Notes: generated by a model from the letters alone, not told the origin. A DNA stretch of 64,000 nucleotides from Pyrenopolyporus hunteri (GCA_902806595.1 CADCXC010000035.1:868001-932000); one strand, 5' to 3'. Shown: positions 23,160 through 34,756, counted from the stretch's first letter. A program made the numbers and translations.

Positions 23160-25906
23160 GATAGGTTCTGTACGACTCCTAAGGGGAAACAAAGGAATGA
23201 GAGGAACAATTGCGTGCTTGGGACACCGGTCCGGAGGCTCTTTGCCAGCTCGAGGCTCAGATAAAGAATTCCCAGGTGAGCAGAGGTCCAATGACAGCGA
23301 TGTTAAACGGTCTCTCGTCCGAAGTAATGAGGTTCGCGGCGTTGCGCGGGGTATTTTCTCCCTACAGACGCTAAGCGTGGGGAAGTTCCTGGTGGCTGGG
23401 TCCAAGGTAAGTCTATCATTGGCTCAAGATCGGACGGGTTTAAGTTTAAGCTTATGTAGTTTCCGATGGACACCTCCGAGTACGTACCTAGTAGTCATTG
23501 TACATGCTTAGGTACATGTGTTGTACAATACCCGGTACGCATCGTACATACCTAGGGACCTAGGTACGGTAGGTAGATACGTTGGATACCTAAAATATAG
23601 GTTTGAAGTGCCACTTACACTCCATGTTTGTATTGGCCAAGATATTGATTGAATCATCCGCTGAACGGCGTAACCCTAAAGCCTAGGAACATATATACCT
23701 AGGTAGGTAGGTACCCGGATATCCTATAAAAACATGTCTCCTTACATGTGCCTATGTAGGTGGCTAGGTACCTATGTACCCGATATATATACGGGATGCA
23801 ACTTTCAAAAGGTTTGTCCATACAAGAAAAATCCACCAGCTTTCATATCATGCTATCAGTGCGGCGTCGGTTGGCGCATTTAAAGAAAGAATAAAAAAAA
23901 AATAACAGGGCTATTATCCAAGGCCAAAGTTTCAGAATGTCTACTAAATCTTAGTAGATGCACGCTGAATTATAGCGGGTATTACTTTCAGGTTTAGCGT
24001 AATGGTCGACATTTCAAGACGAGACGGTTGGAAGACACCTGTAAAAATAATGTGACGGCTGGCTGATATTTCTGGTATCGACAAAACTTTTGAAAACCCC
24101 CATCTTTTTTTTTTTCTCGTCTCTTCAATATTGCTATGTCTAGGAAATCCCGCCCACACCAAGTAATTATATGTATTCCAGGACCTCATAGTGGCCTAGA
24201 AGACCTAGGTACCTACCCAGGTAAATTGCAACAAAACCAAATATAGAATGGGAGGCGCCCGCCTAGCCCGTTAATGAAAATGATCTGCGGAATTCTAACG
24301 GGTGCTACTGGGAGGCGGCTATCGGTCCCGATGAACCGTTCAAGCGGCTCTTTAACCATTGCAACATCACGACCTCTTACCGAGACCCGGATTCGACAAC
24401 TTCGTTTCCGTTTCAACCTTAGAATTTTTCTCGAACCTCCGACAACCGTTTATAAATAACCGTTATCATTCGCCATATAGTCTAAGAATTACGACATTGT
24501 ATCCCCAAATAGTCCGGTTGGGATGGAGTATGAATTCTGTCTCGCTTTTCTCTCTTTTCTCTCTTTGGCGGGGTGTCCATGAATAAGGAGAATAGCGGGA
24601 ACAGCGAAAATGGCGAGATGTATATCGGGAAGCGTCTGCTTAGGCCGAGTAGCCCCAGGACGGATCCCTCAGATGAAGAGCCTCGTAGCCCTAGCCTACG
24701 TAGGGAGGCCATTGGGCGACCGTTAAAGATAGCCTTTGTCAAACCAGCCCACAATGAGTATGATTTTGCATAACAGAGTTGAAGTAGTGCAAACGTAGGG
24801 AGAACAAAGGATATTGCGTAGATATCACAATTTACCAACGTCTCCGGCGGTTGCCGAGCAGGTGCATGGCCGCATGTATGTTTACGGGCATTAGAAGGTC
24901 AATGACATCTAGGCCTCCTACTCAACTAGCATATTCGATTTCTAACGGGAAGCTCTCAGATGCGAATTACGGTTGGTAGTAGCCAACATCCCAATGTTTA
25001 AGCAAATATACGTGTAAGCCGACGGCATCATTTCATACTCCCCTGGGTCGTGGCGTCGAGGGGAAGGGGAGAAAAGGGAAAGAAAGGGAAAAGTCGAGAC
25101 AAAAGAAGAGGAGGAGGAGAACCAAAGCCGTACGAGACTTCCCCTTTTTGAAGTGATAGGTACAAGGGCTGACATTGACGCATCACCGAGTTAGATAGGG
25201 GTTGCAAGCCAAAGTCAACTAGGTCTGAAGTATTGAAACTCACCACGGCCTTTTCCACCCGTAGAGAGTGGCCCATTTTTCGGCCAATCACTACGTCAAT
25301 TCTGTTGTTGCGGCCATACTAGCGTCGATGTCGTGATCGGTGTCCAAAATTTTTAAACATACTTTGACGTCTTGGGGTTCTAGCCTGTTGCCTATGATAT
25401 CTCGTCTAGGTAGATCGCGCAATACCCCCAGTTCTATATGCGATAGCTTTACAACAAGTTCGGATCCGGTTCTTACGCCTAATACATCCCGAGAACCGGA
25501 TTAGTAATGTCAGGGCGGGAAAAGATGCGTAAATGCACCTTACCCACGGCTGTAGCTAAGGACCATAAAGACGTAGTATGAAGGTAAGCACGTAAGTAGG
25601 TACTGACTGGGCCGGAGTACGAGTTTCCCCCCAATTTCCCCCTTTATAATTCGGACAGGGCTTCTAGTACTCTCCCTCATACTGATTTCTTCCGTCCCTC
25701 TTCTGCTGGCCCTCTTCTTCTGTCTCTACTTCACTTCGCCACCGTCCCTAGCCACGCCACGAAACTTCCCCAGCGTCTCCTAGCGATATAATTCGTCTCG
25801 GTAGTCCCGTTTACCCGCCGGTCCTCTTGATAGAGCCAGAGTATTCAACTCCTTTAACTAAGCTCCGTTGGGCTATTCGAGAAACATCAAACCGGAACAA
25901 GCCAGG
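23160..25906. repeat. Long divergent intergenic region with palindromic word cluster
   Basis: The region is 2.75 kb between SER2 and MET16. CCTAGG/GGTACC words are dense at about 23490-23790. Short A or T runs occur at 23891 and 24106. CT-rich sequence at 25640-25760 is probably the MET16 leader. Open frames (23944-24189, 24482-24838 and 25028-25291, all minus) show no motif and are not called. Confidence 0.6.
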
Positions 25907-26872
25907 ATGGAGCCGTCGTTGTGTACCAGCCGGTCCTCCCCTCGCCTCATACCCAAGGGCCACCCGACAACGGTCGACCTGGAGTCCGGATATGCTTCAG
26001 CGTCGTCGTCGACGGCCGGTTCTTCGAGCGAGCTACCTCAAGTGACACTCACTCTGCCGCACGTCAAGCACCTCAACCAACAGCTAGAAAAAATGACTGC
26101 TATGGACAGGCTTCGCTTTGTCAAGATTTGCTTCCCCAACCTATACCAATCGACCGCATTCGGTCTTACAGGTTTGGTATCCACGGATATGCTCTCCAGG
26201 ATCGAGAAGGAGTCTCCGGGTTCTTCGTCCGTCGATCTCATATTCCTCGATACGCTTTACCATTTCAAGGAAACGTATGCCCTCGTGGAGCGAGTCAGGG
26301 AGAGGTACCCCAACATCCGCATCCATACGTACAGGCCTCAGCATGCCAATACCACCGCCGAATTCGAGGAACGATACGGGGAGAAGCTCTACGAGACTGC
26401 GGCGGAGCTGTACGACTGGATCGCCAAGGTCGAGCCACAACAGAGAGCCTACTCGGAATTGAATGTGGCTGCGGTCCTGACGGGTCGGAGGCGCTCCCAA
26501 GGAGGCGAACGTGACAAGATCGGCGTCCTCGAGGTAGACGAGGAAACTGGAATCGTCAAGATTAACCCTCTCGTCGACTGGTCCTTTGCTCAAGTCCAAA
26601 ATTATATCACAGAGAACAACGTTCCCTACAACGAACTATTGGACAGAGGGTACAAATCCGTTGGGGATTGGCATTCGACATCTCCAGTGTCGGCGGGAGA
26701 GGACGAGCGGGCCGGCCGGTGGAAAGGCCAGGCTAAGTCGGAGTGTGGTATTCACAATAAGAAGTCTCGGTACGCGCAATACCTCCAAGAGATGCAACGA
26801 AAGGCTGAGGAGGAGCAGCTTACCGCAGCCCTTGAGAGGGTAGAGAGAGAACAAAAGGCGGGCGTCGCATAG
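25907..26872 (+). CDS. MET16: Phosphoadenylyl-sulfate (PAPS) reductase
   Basis: A single exon of 321 residues. Seen: LYQSTAFGLTGLVSTDML, IFLDTLYHFKETY, IHTYRPQHANT, LTGRRRSQGGER, the loop YKSVGDWHST, and the catalytic ECGIH with Cys at about 280. These are the PAPS-reductase hallmarks; the extra cysteine pairs of iron-sulfur APS reductases are absent. It reduces PAPS to sulfite with thioredoxin, in sulfate assimilation toward cysteine and methionine. The C-terminal 35 residues form a charged helix. The first ATG in frame is at 25907; the frame stays open upstream without an ATG. It is likely under sulfur-regulatory control as in other fungi, but no specific site was identified. Confidence 0.94.
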   Translation: MEPSLCTSRSSPRLIPKGHPTTVDLESGYASASSSTAGSSSELPQVTLTLPHVKHLNQQLEKMTAMDRLRFVKICFPNLYQSTAFGLTGLVSTDMLSRIEKESPGSSSVDLIFLDTLYHFKETYALVERVRERYPNIRIHTYRPQHANTTAEFEERYGEKLYETAAELYDWIAKVEPQQRAYSELNVAAVLTGRRRSQGGERDKIGVLEVDEETGIVKINPLVDWSFAQVQNYITENNVPYNELLDRGYKSVGDWHSTSPVSAGEDERAGRWKGQAKSECGIHNKKSRYAQYLQEMQRKAEEEQLTAALERVEREQKAGVA

Positions 26873-27906
26873 CAAATGACATGGGGCTGGGGATTCTTCT
26901 TTTCTCCTTTCTTCCTTTCTTCTTCTTCCTCCCCCTTTTTTTCCGTCTGCCTTTGCATAAGATGGACTGGGAGGCACGGTATTTCTATTCGCCTTGGGTA
27001 CTTGTCTTTTTGGTGATCGAAACCTCAAGGTATTTTCCTATGGGAGGCTGTCATAGTTGCGATGGCGCTTTGGCGTAAGGTGGATTTAAAGATATAAGGG
27101 AGCACCACATTGGTCGAGTTGAAAGGGTAATTAGATGTGCCTGTGGCCATAGAAGTTGGATGTCGAGGTTGAAATTCTTGTCAAAAACGCGAAATGCCGA
27201 GAGTGGGCGAGAATTTACGTGTGCATGTTCTGACATGAATTCAATGTCGAATTACGTTGGGCAGTCCAATACCACCGCGAATCGGGTTAGCCTATGTAGT
27301 TGGTTAAAACAGGCCTCTGTGTGGCACATTGAAGGATGCCTACATAGGTATGCATAGGCTGTATATAGATGCCTACCTAGGTAATCTGCATGTGGTATCT
27401 TAGGTACCTACATGTACCTACCTACGTACCTAGGTACCTACATAGGTAGGTATATACATTTGCGTGTATGTTAGGTGCTGTGTCCCTACCTAGGTAAATA
27501 CTTATATTGATCCAGTAAATTTGAACTGTCCAACATTTATAGGTAGGTACCTAGCATCTCCTGTCATACATACACGGGTCGGCTTAACGCATCGCCCCGA
27601 GGGGACGAATCGTTTAAATATACACAATGTAACCATTCACTGCGGATAACGCTTCCTGGATCATCGCGTACTCCTCTCCAAGATGATGTAAATGAACCTA
27701 TACCCTGGCCAACCACCCCAATACAACTAAAAACCCAACATTTCTCCGGCCTGTAACCTTTTCACTTTACACTCTTGTGGGGTATACTGAAAGAGCATGT
27801 AATGCCCAAGTAATTCGCCGAGTTTGCCGGGGAACTAGATCCCCCCTCAAGTCAACCATTACCTAGGTGGGATTTAGTCCTCCACATACGAGTTCATCCG
27901 TACCTT
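26873..27906. repeat. Convergent intergenic space with palindromic words
   Basis: This lies between MET16 (+) and the acidic nuclear protein gene (minus). TACCTAGGTA and GGTACC words are dense at about 27340-27560. No gene is supported. Confidence 0.65.
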
Positions 27907-29942
27907 CTAGGTTGTCTTTGTCTCCGCGACGGGGGAAACCTCTTTGGACACGCCTTGTTGGTTCAGGGCTGCCTCCAGACCACTGAAGAGGTCGGGGCTT
28001 TCAGCTTCGTTCTCTTCTCTGCTTTCTAGCGTAGCAGACTCCACTCCAGCATCAATGTCGGTAGAAGCTGGAAGGTCGCTCGAGGTCATGGGAGCCGTAT
28101 CTGGGGTTTGCGCTTTTTGATCCGAGACCACGCTTATAAAAGCATCGGGTGCAACTTCTTCAGCCGGCTCTCCGGTATTCGTCATTTCCGGCGCGCTCAG
28201 AGGTGGCGGTGACTGGCGAGTGGCCGAAGCGCTCTCACCTTCGGAAAAGTCTACGGCCGGCAGCGGCTCCACTGCAGTATCATCAGATTGCAGCAATCCC
28301 CGACCTGGGACTGTCTGTCCTGTGGCCTCTATTGGCTCCCGGTGAGGTTCGTCCGACATCTCTACATCCAAGTCTGGATTTTCTATCCTTGCGCTGGCCT
28401 CTTCTGAGCCGGCTTCCGAAGGAGCCGTCTGAGCAGGGTCGGCCAATGTCACGACTAGGTTCAATGAGGTCTCCGACGGTCTGGTTTCCGTTATAGTGGT
28501 GGCGCTAAGGGTTTCCCCGTTGTTCGACGAGAGCTTTGGGGATAGTTCAGTGGGCGACGTAGCAGCCACAACATTTTTCAGTGGGCTCCCTTCGAAATGT
28601 GATGAAATGTGTTGTAAATAAGGCTGGACTGGATGCGGGCCGGCATTAGAAGGAGACGACGGGCGCTTTATAAATGATGGACCAACACCCGATGGAATAT
28701 CCTTAGGAGCCGCTTCGATTGAAGGTTCGGTTCGGACAGCTGTTGGCGGATTTCCTAATATCTGATCGGGTTTGGCTTCATCTTCGGCTTGGAGGCCTGC
28801 TCCGGTCTCGCCATCAGGCATTTCACCATCATCCTCGTCGCCTTCGTCCCCATCCTCACCTTCTTCCCCGTCATCTTCTCCATCATCACCCTCATCGTCG
28901 TCAGCCATCTCGCTGTCCTGATTCTTGGCCTCGGATTGGTCATCTGGTTTGATATCCTAGGGACGGTTAGTGCGTTACGGAGATGCCGGTTAGTCCTAAC
29001 TTACATCAGATTCTAGACGGCTAAGCTTAGCGCTATCCGGAGTAGCTTCAACACCAGGGTTTGATATTTCCGGCCGTGTGCTTGTTGGCAGGGGTAGCTT
29101 CTTCTTTCGTCCTCGGCCAGGGCCCTTGGGTTTTCTCTTGGGCGGCGGTGGCCGTCTCCGTACTGGTGTCGCCGCGGCGGGCTGGTCGCCATTTGTTACG
29201 GCGTTTGGTGCTGGTACCACGGTAGTCGATATGATTTCCCCGTCTACCGGTTGGCCCTCATGTAATGTGATCTCCTGTGTATAGGGATTCCCAGCCGCAT
29301 CAATGCGGCGGACGGTAGCTTTCATTATGGTTGGGCCAGAAGACGCGCCATCTGGGAGGTTCGAGGACAACGTGATGACACCTTTCCTCCGCTTGGCCAG
29401 ATGGGAGATAGTCGGCCCCTCGGCATTACGAGCGACTTGCTTCCAGACCTTGACTTGGTAGCCTTTAGTGCTTGGATCATCCTCCTTTTTATCTGGCTTT
29501 TCGGCTAGTGCGGCGTCCGGATCGGCCTCTTCCTCCTCAACTGGTGGCGGGCGCTTATATAATCTCCCCGAGCGAGCTGCTCTTAGCAACTCCTGGGTGT
29601 GCGGGGGTAGTAGGTGCGAGTCCTTGGGCATGCCATGTGGCAGTTCGATTGCCCAGATGTCGTTCTTCTGAGTCGTGTCCGTGGGAGGAGGTGGAGCGAC
29701 CTTAACCCATTCCTGACGCCATTGTCTAACGGGTAAGCCTGGGAGACAGGATTAGCTGTTGCCGTTTCTATAGTATGCCGGATTAAGAAGTAAAGCGTAC
29801 CCTCGAAGTCGTCATGCTCGACATACCCGCTCCGATTTCCGCGCCGAGTTTGGGTATTCTGGCGGAACTATGATAGAAATGCTGTCAGCTAACTATGACA
29901 AGGTTCTAGCCTACAATGGGATATTCGCACGTTGGGAGCCAT
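27907..29942 (-). CDS. Acidic, disordered, probably nuclear protein with BCL7-like motif
   Basis: Four exons (29942-29931, 29867-29801, 29738-29005, 28956-27907) join to about 620 residues. Start: MAPN from a 12-nt first exon, then FRQNTQTRRGNRSGYVEHDD and LPVRQWRQEWVKVAPPPP. After an insertion comes KGYQVKVWKQVARNAEGP, followed by KATVRRIDAAGNPYTQEITL. A basic AT-hook-like stretch follows (PKRKPKGPGRGRKKK), then a Glu/Asp run (EMADDDEGDDGEDDGEEGED) and a long Ser/Pro/Glu-rich tail. I recall this family as conserved but uncharacterised in Pezizomycotina. The VRxWxxxWVxV plus VxVWKxV pattern resembles the N-terminal block of BCL7 proteins (SWI/SNF subunits) with an insertion between the two halves; this is inference by eye. 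The basic stretch and acidic runs suggest a chromatin or nuclear role. The first-exon choice is the least sure part. Confidence 0.75.
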
Positions 29943-30983
29943 CAAGACGCAGCGCGCGACTTAGCGGCGTTTCGCCCTTTCCAGGATAGACTCCGGGTTT
30001 TGAGGATTGCAAGTATTTTATGGAGGAATCGGGGGGATGCAGCGGCCTAGGCGGGTGGCTCAAGAAGTATCGCGGCTTATCCAAGAAATTCGAGCGGTAC
30101 GCGACGCGAGCAGAAAATGCGTTATTCTGTTGCGCAAGTAGGTGTGGTAAGATGGTGAGAGTTTGGAACGCGACGACAAATAAACTACATGTACCTAATT
30201 CGCCCGGGAATTGGTTACATAACCCGCTAGAGGCCCGAGCGCCCCACGTATGTATGGATGTATATATGGATGTAATTATGTGGATTCCGGGCACTCTCGA
30301 TGTTAGGTACTTGGGTATGTACCTACCTACCTTACCTAGGTACCTAGGTAGGTACCTAGGTAGGTATGTATATAGATGCAACACCCAAGTGGTCCACACA
30401 TATATAGGTACCTGACATCCCTTAAAAACTGATATCCGCCGCCAGCCGCCCTCAGCTGTAGGTACATGTACGTACCCAAGGCTGCTAGATTAGGTACCTA
30501 GGTAGGTACGTAGGTCAGGTTCCTGTAGTTTTGATCACTGAGTACATGTAAGATGTATGTACCGTAGTTACCGCGTGTACATAGTACGCACGCGATAGTT
30601 TAAAGTGTTCAAAAAGCCGACAGGAAGATTGAAACAGATCAAGCCACGACTTGTGTCACGGCTTGCGGTGCCCTGCCTGCCAGGTCCTCAACCTAATGAG
30701 AATCATTTTATTTTATTTTTTGCATCTCGCCTATAGCATGCCAGAGAGGTGATACCCCAGTCCCGTTTCTCAATACCGGGTTCTCCAGAGCCAGCCGTAG
30801 TGTTTCCTGCAAAGCAGAATATCGACATGCCCCGAGCCTCGAATTCGCCCACGCGCTTGACGCATGATAAGTCATAAATACCCAGACTCGGACAGGATAT
30901 CTCACATAGACGAGAATACACGCACGAAGCCAAGCGAGGTATCCCGTTGCTGCTGAGGGTGCGTAGCCCAGTCCGGCGTAGCG
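29943..30983. repeat. Intergenic space with dense palindromic words
   Basis: This lies between the acidic protein gene and ISD11, both on minus. TAGGTACCTAGGTAGGTA words cluster at 30300-30400 and 30455-30520. No gene is supported, although spurious frames exist at 29911-30399 and 30020-30415. Confidence 0.7.
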
Positions 30984-31697
30984 TTAATCCCATCTATGAA
31001 AAGTCAGCGTCTATCCGTCTATGCCTGTCGGAGACGTCTTATCCTCACCCGGTGTCTTTCTGCCGCGCAACGTCCCCGGACTTCCCGCTCTGCTTACCCT
31101 AGTGCCACGCCGAATTAGCAAATGCATTCGATACTCGGAAGTCTGATCCGACTCGTGAGCAACGTACCGATATTCCACCCTCAACCACTAAGCGATCTAG
31201 TTGATAGAATTGGCTGATGACGGTTTGGCGCTGCGAAAGAGAAATTACGCCGGTTAGTAAAGCTGTTCATGCAAAGCAGTTCATCGTGCCGCCAAGGGCC
31301 CTTGGCTGAGCAGCTACAGCGTATAGGATCTTCGCACCTTCATCATCTGGAGCTCTTTAAGACCTTTTTGTATGAGGCTCTGTATCTCTCTGGGGTCCTG
31401 CACATCCATATGCTCTCGGAAGGCATCTCTCGTGCGGCGTTTCGCGTATTCTCTGAAGTTGTACGCCCCGAAATGCTCGCCTTGACGCAGGAGCTGTCGG
31501 TACTAGATGATGAAAGAGTTTACGTTAGCTCAACTTGTGGCTACAAAACGCGGATCGTATACGCTTGAATGCTCGCGTCTCCCGGAATAATCGGCGCATC
31601 GTAGCAGAATAGGTAGCTAGACGAGAAGAAATGCATGTCTTACGAGCGACCGAGCTTGTTGTGGTAAATCGCCCTTTAGAGCCGAAACGACGGACAT
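30984..31697 (-). CDS. ISD11: Isd11, LYR-motif partner of the cysteine desulfurase Nfs1
   Basis: Five short exons (31697-31644, 31502-31338, 31230-31168, 31098-31049, 30993-30984) join, with all phases agreeing, to 113 residues. The first junction creates the LYR motif: ...QQARSL|YRQLLRQG at residues 18-20. Next come AYNFREYAKRRTRDAFREH, EIQSLIQKGLKELQMMK, and RQTVISQFYQLDRLVVEGG. The C-terminus is DTGWD, where a 10-nt last exon supplies most of the last two residues and the stop. This matches Isd11/LYRM4, which stabilises Nfs1 with acyl-carrier protein in the mitochondrial matrix for iron-sulfur cluster assembly. All introns have GTRNGN donors and AG acceptors (55-141 nt). No single exon gives a frame long enough to notice alone. 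Confidence 0.92.
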
Positions 31698-32315
31698 GTT
31701 GATGCGCCGACTCGTACTGTCGGTTGATGTAGCCGTTGTGAATGGATTGAGTGGTAGACTAGAAACATTAGCCCTCGACTGTGGAAAACGGGGAGAAGAT
31801 GATGCAACCGATGGCAAAAAAATATTGACTGCGATACGATCGCGCGGCAGCTTTAGTGGCACTACGTAACTTCCGCGACGTACCTTTTTTTTTCTCTCTT
31901 TCCTTTATCAGCGTTTACTCGGCCAAAACCACAATATCGGCGCCGAGGTGCTTTGAGTATATAGGTACCTAGGTAGTTTAGCTCGGAGATATCGGCCAGT
32001 TCCATGCGCTTACTTCCATGCTAGGTTAGGTACTACTTAGGCAGGTAATATAATATAGGTACCTACCTATCTCCCTAGGTACTTACCAGATAAGTACCAC
32101 CTAGGTATAGAGGTATATTTCTACATAGTGCACGTATTCATTGAAGGAATACACATGTATGGGCACGTACATGTACGCACACAAGTACCCGGGGAGGTAT
32201 GTACGTGTAGGTACATGCAGGTATATTAAGTCAGGTTGTCCCGCATACGCCTACATCTATGTACATGTACGTAGATGAGCAAATACATGTAGGTACCTAA
32301 CAACTTTTAGGACCC
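31698..32315. repeat. Intergenic space with palindromic words
   Basis: This lies upstream of ISD11 and downstream of the zinc-cluster gene. A T-run sits at about 31886-31894. TAGGTACCTAGG and ACATGTACGT words are dense at 31960-32300. No gene is seen. Confidence 0.7.
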
Positions 32316-33699
32316 CTATTTCGCCACAGCACCCGTCTTTCGCTGCCACCTTGCCATGGCATCATCGAACGGGACCTGGTGCTCTTCGATATTTCTAGCC
32401 GTGTAGACCGTTCTATCTTCCGGGTCGAATTCAAGCCGGCTCTCATCAACCGTTTCGTGCCGCGTATTCCCGCGCCCAGGAACGTGGACCCTGTCACGAT
32501 GATATTGAAAGTTCTCGTTGAAACAGCGAGAGGAACAAAAGATAGAGGGTATGCCGAGGGCTTCTACACACTCCCTGCAGAATACCAGGATAGTTCTACC
32601 CTCGTCCATCTCCACATCTTCGTCGTGAAGACGGACGCAATCCTGGCCAGACGCGCACTCGTGTAACGCATCAACGTGTCCTTCCTATCGATGGTGAGAA
32701 ATTTATGCGAAAGAAGTATGGACGGCCACTTACATAGCCTTCATCCTCACACGTCCGGGAGCAGAAGATTGTAGGGTCGAGCTGAAGCCCATAATAGTCG
32801 CAGAGTATCTGACACAAAGGACATGTAACGAAGTCTTGGACATCTATAGTTTTGGAGCATGCCGAGCACGGCGGGAGGTCCTGTAGGCCAGAAGGGGGTG
32901 GCGCCGCGGCTCTAGCCTTATCCTGCCGAGCCTTGTCCCTCTTTGCCTTGTCGAGTTCGTGGGCCGCCTTGGCTCTCTTAAGCTCCTCGAGCTTCTTGTG
33001 AAGCGCCTGCTTCTGATCTTGGTCGCCTCTAGCCGAATACCGATCACGGTTCAATGCACTGATGACTTCAGCAACCGGCGTCCCGTTCCTGACCATGTCG
33101 ATATACTTTTGGGATTTCGCGGCGCTAGAGGGGTCGCGGCCGGGTTGGAAGAAGACATCGACGTAAGCCTCTATCCGTGCCTGATGCGACTTGGCATGCT
33201 TCAGGCGCTCTATGAATTCGTTGAATGTTCCTTGGTTCTCAGCAGCGCCTTCACTAAATACCTCCCTCAGCTTCAATGCAAGTCGATCCACGGCAATGCC
33301 CCGGTCGTTGATTAGCTGTTGTAAATTTCGTTCCTCAGACGGGGATTTGGCCGCATGCTGGAGCACCAGGCTTCTTACTTTGTCCCGGTACCATTCCTGT
33401 TTCTCGTCTAGTATGCGCTGTTCAATGACCTTAAGGTCTACCTCAAAATTATGCGCTCTCGAAAACAGAGTGTCGAGCTCGAGTAGGAATGGCCGCCTAC
33501 CCGAGAACCATTCCTTTGAGGCGGAGTTGAGGTACCGGTCCCTTATGCGGTTGAGGAGGCGAGTCCAGCAGTCTGGACACTCGATAGGATGTCTCTTGCC
33601 ATGGTCCTTGGTACATGACGCCTTGATGGTTTGTACGTCATCAGCGCAAAGTTGGCGCTCCTTCTGAAGGGCAATAACTTCATCCCACGGTTCCAACAT
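32316..33699 (-). CDS. Zinc-cluster protein of unknown function
   Basis: Exon 1 33699-32734 and exon 2 32684-32316 (intron 49 nt) encode about 444 residues. The N-terminal 270 residues are helical and charged, including CPDCWTRLLNRIRDRYLNS and a coiled-coil-like run (KKLEELKRAKAAHELDKAKR). The C-terminal part has regularly spaced cysteine pairs: CSACSKT, CPLCQILCDYYG, FCSRTCEDEGY, CASGQDC, FCRECVEALG, FCSSRCFNENF, then HRDRVH. The last block resembles the final CxxxC...H pattern of MYND fingers, and the whole may bind two or more zinc ions. I do not recognise a named family; homologues in other Pezizomycotina are expected but unverified. The frame continues a little upstream, but the first ATG is at 33699. 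An additional upstream exon cannot be excluded. Confidence 0.7.
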
Positions 33700-34302
33700 A
33701 GTTCCGGCCACACGATCGCGGATCCGGCTCCTGTATAGGGACTAAAGAGCCCGGATTCTCGTAGGGCCTAGTCGCAACGCCAACGTCTCGCGGAAGGCAA
33801 TGTGTCGTGCCAAACGCGCCAAACAGATCCCTGGGCAAGATTCTATGTTCAAGAAGGCGTATTACCCGTTCGCAAAACGTGTGTAAAGATGTTGCAACTA
33901 TAGGGCGGGTCCGTATTCAATGTATTGAATGGAAGTTGTTAAGAGATGTATGTACATACAAGGTAACCCCGAGCTGATTTTATCCCAGGTTTACATGTAG
34001 GTACCTAGGTACATAGGTAGGTACGTACCAACATACATGGATGGATGGATATATGGATATGCCTACGTACATGAGGTGCGTACATGTATATAGATACAAC
34101 GTCCGCCAAAACTTTACGTAACTCTGCGTGCACCTAGGTACCTATGGACCTATTCCTGTAGTGCCTACTGATAGAGATGTAAGGATTATAAACTCGTGCA
34201 ATTCTTTAAAATTTACCGTTCAGCTGCTACGTTTCTCAAATATCCCCTGAACATAGGAGGTACCTAACGACGCATCACCAATGTGTACCGACATGAGCAA
34301 CG
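33700..34302. repeat. Intergenic space with palindromic words
   Basis: This lies between the zinc-cluster gene and the tRNA. GGTACCTAGGTACATAGG-type words occur at 33990-34160, with ATGGATGGATGG at about 34038. No protein gene is supported. Confidence 0.65.
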
Positions 34303-34310
34303 AAAAAAAA
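34303..34310 (-). terminator. RNA polymerase III terminator of the tRNA gene
   Basis: A run of eight T on the minus strand begins ten bases past the tRNA 3' end, as expected for Pol III termination. Confidence 0.85.
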
Positions 34311-34319
34311 TTACTGTGT

Positions 34320-34466
34320 AGCCACGGTGGGGATTGAACCCACGACCTATGCATATCTCACACAAGGAGAAAGTATAAGCTATTAGAACATAATTAGTAA
34401 TAGCTCCCTAAATCTAAAGCCAGTCTAGGACTTACAGCACCATGCTAACCACTGCACCACGCGGCT
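34320..34466 (-). tRNA. tRNA gene interrupted by a long insert; isotype unclear
   Basis: The ends pair as a seven-base acceptor stem (AGCCGCG with CGTGGCT, one G-T). The A box TGGTGCAGTGG and the B box GGTTCAATCCC are both present, the T arm (GTGGG/CCCAC) is perfect, and a T8 terminator follows. The locus is 147 bases, so about 74 extra bases must leave to give a 73-base tRNA. They lie in the anticodon arm, where tRNA introns belong. The anticodon arm does not fold cleanly: taking the first 37 bases at face value gives anticodon AAG, but that would need a long variable arm, which is absent. Shifting by one or two gives GTA. A TTATA loop deeper in the insert could give UAU (Ile). Within the insert, GTAAGT (at 34435), TACTAAT and a terminal TAG (34380) look like spliceosomal signals. 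Confidence 0.75.
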
Positions 34467-34756
34467 TCGTTGATAAATTGTACGCGAAAGAGGTTTTATA
34501 TTCCTGAGTTGGTCTCTACCGAAGATTTTCCATAAACTTCTCCACATATATTCAACTAAACATACTTGTCCACCTCGTAACTCCATAACTACGTGTACCT
34601 CGATCGGTGCATGCAAGAGTTAAGCGCGTAGCATTTCAACTCCCAGGAGCCTTTTGCCAGGTAATAACACCAAATCCAAGCGCATTTCTCCCGTTATCAT
34701 TCTCTCGGCATCAAAGGTATATTGTACGCCGTCAGAGGCCAATACATTCTCCTGCT

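Noticed and set aside
23160..23405. N-terminal extension of SER2 to about 23405
   Set aside because: The frame is open but contains no ATG upstream of 23159, and its residues are not conserved-looking.
26141..26599. Frame antisense to MET16
   Set aside because: A mirror of the sense coding bias; the sense protein has complete catalytic motifs.
27165..27185. Short resemblance to small-subunit rRNA (GGTTGAAATTCTTG)
   Set aside because: Only about 14 bases match; the flanks do not resemble rRNA, so it is coincidence.
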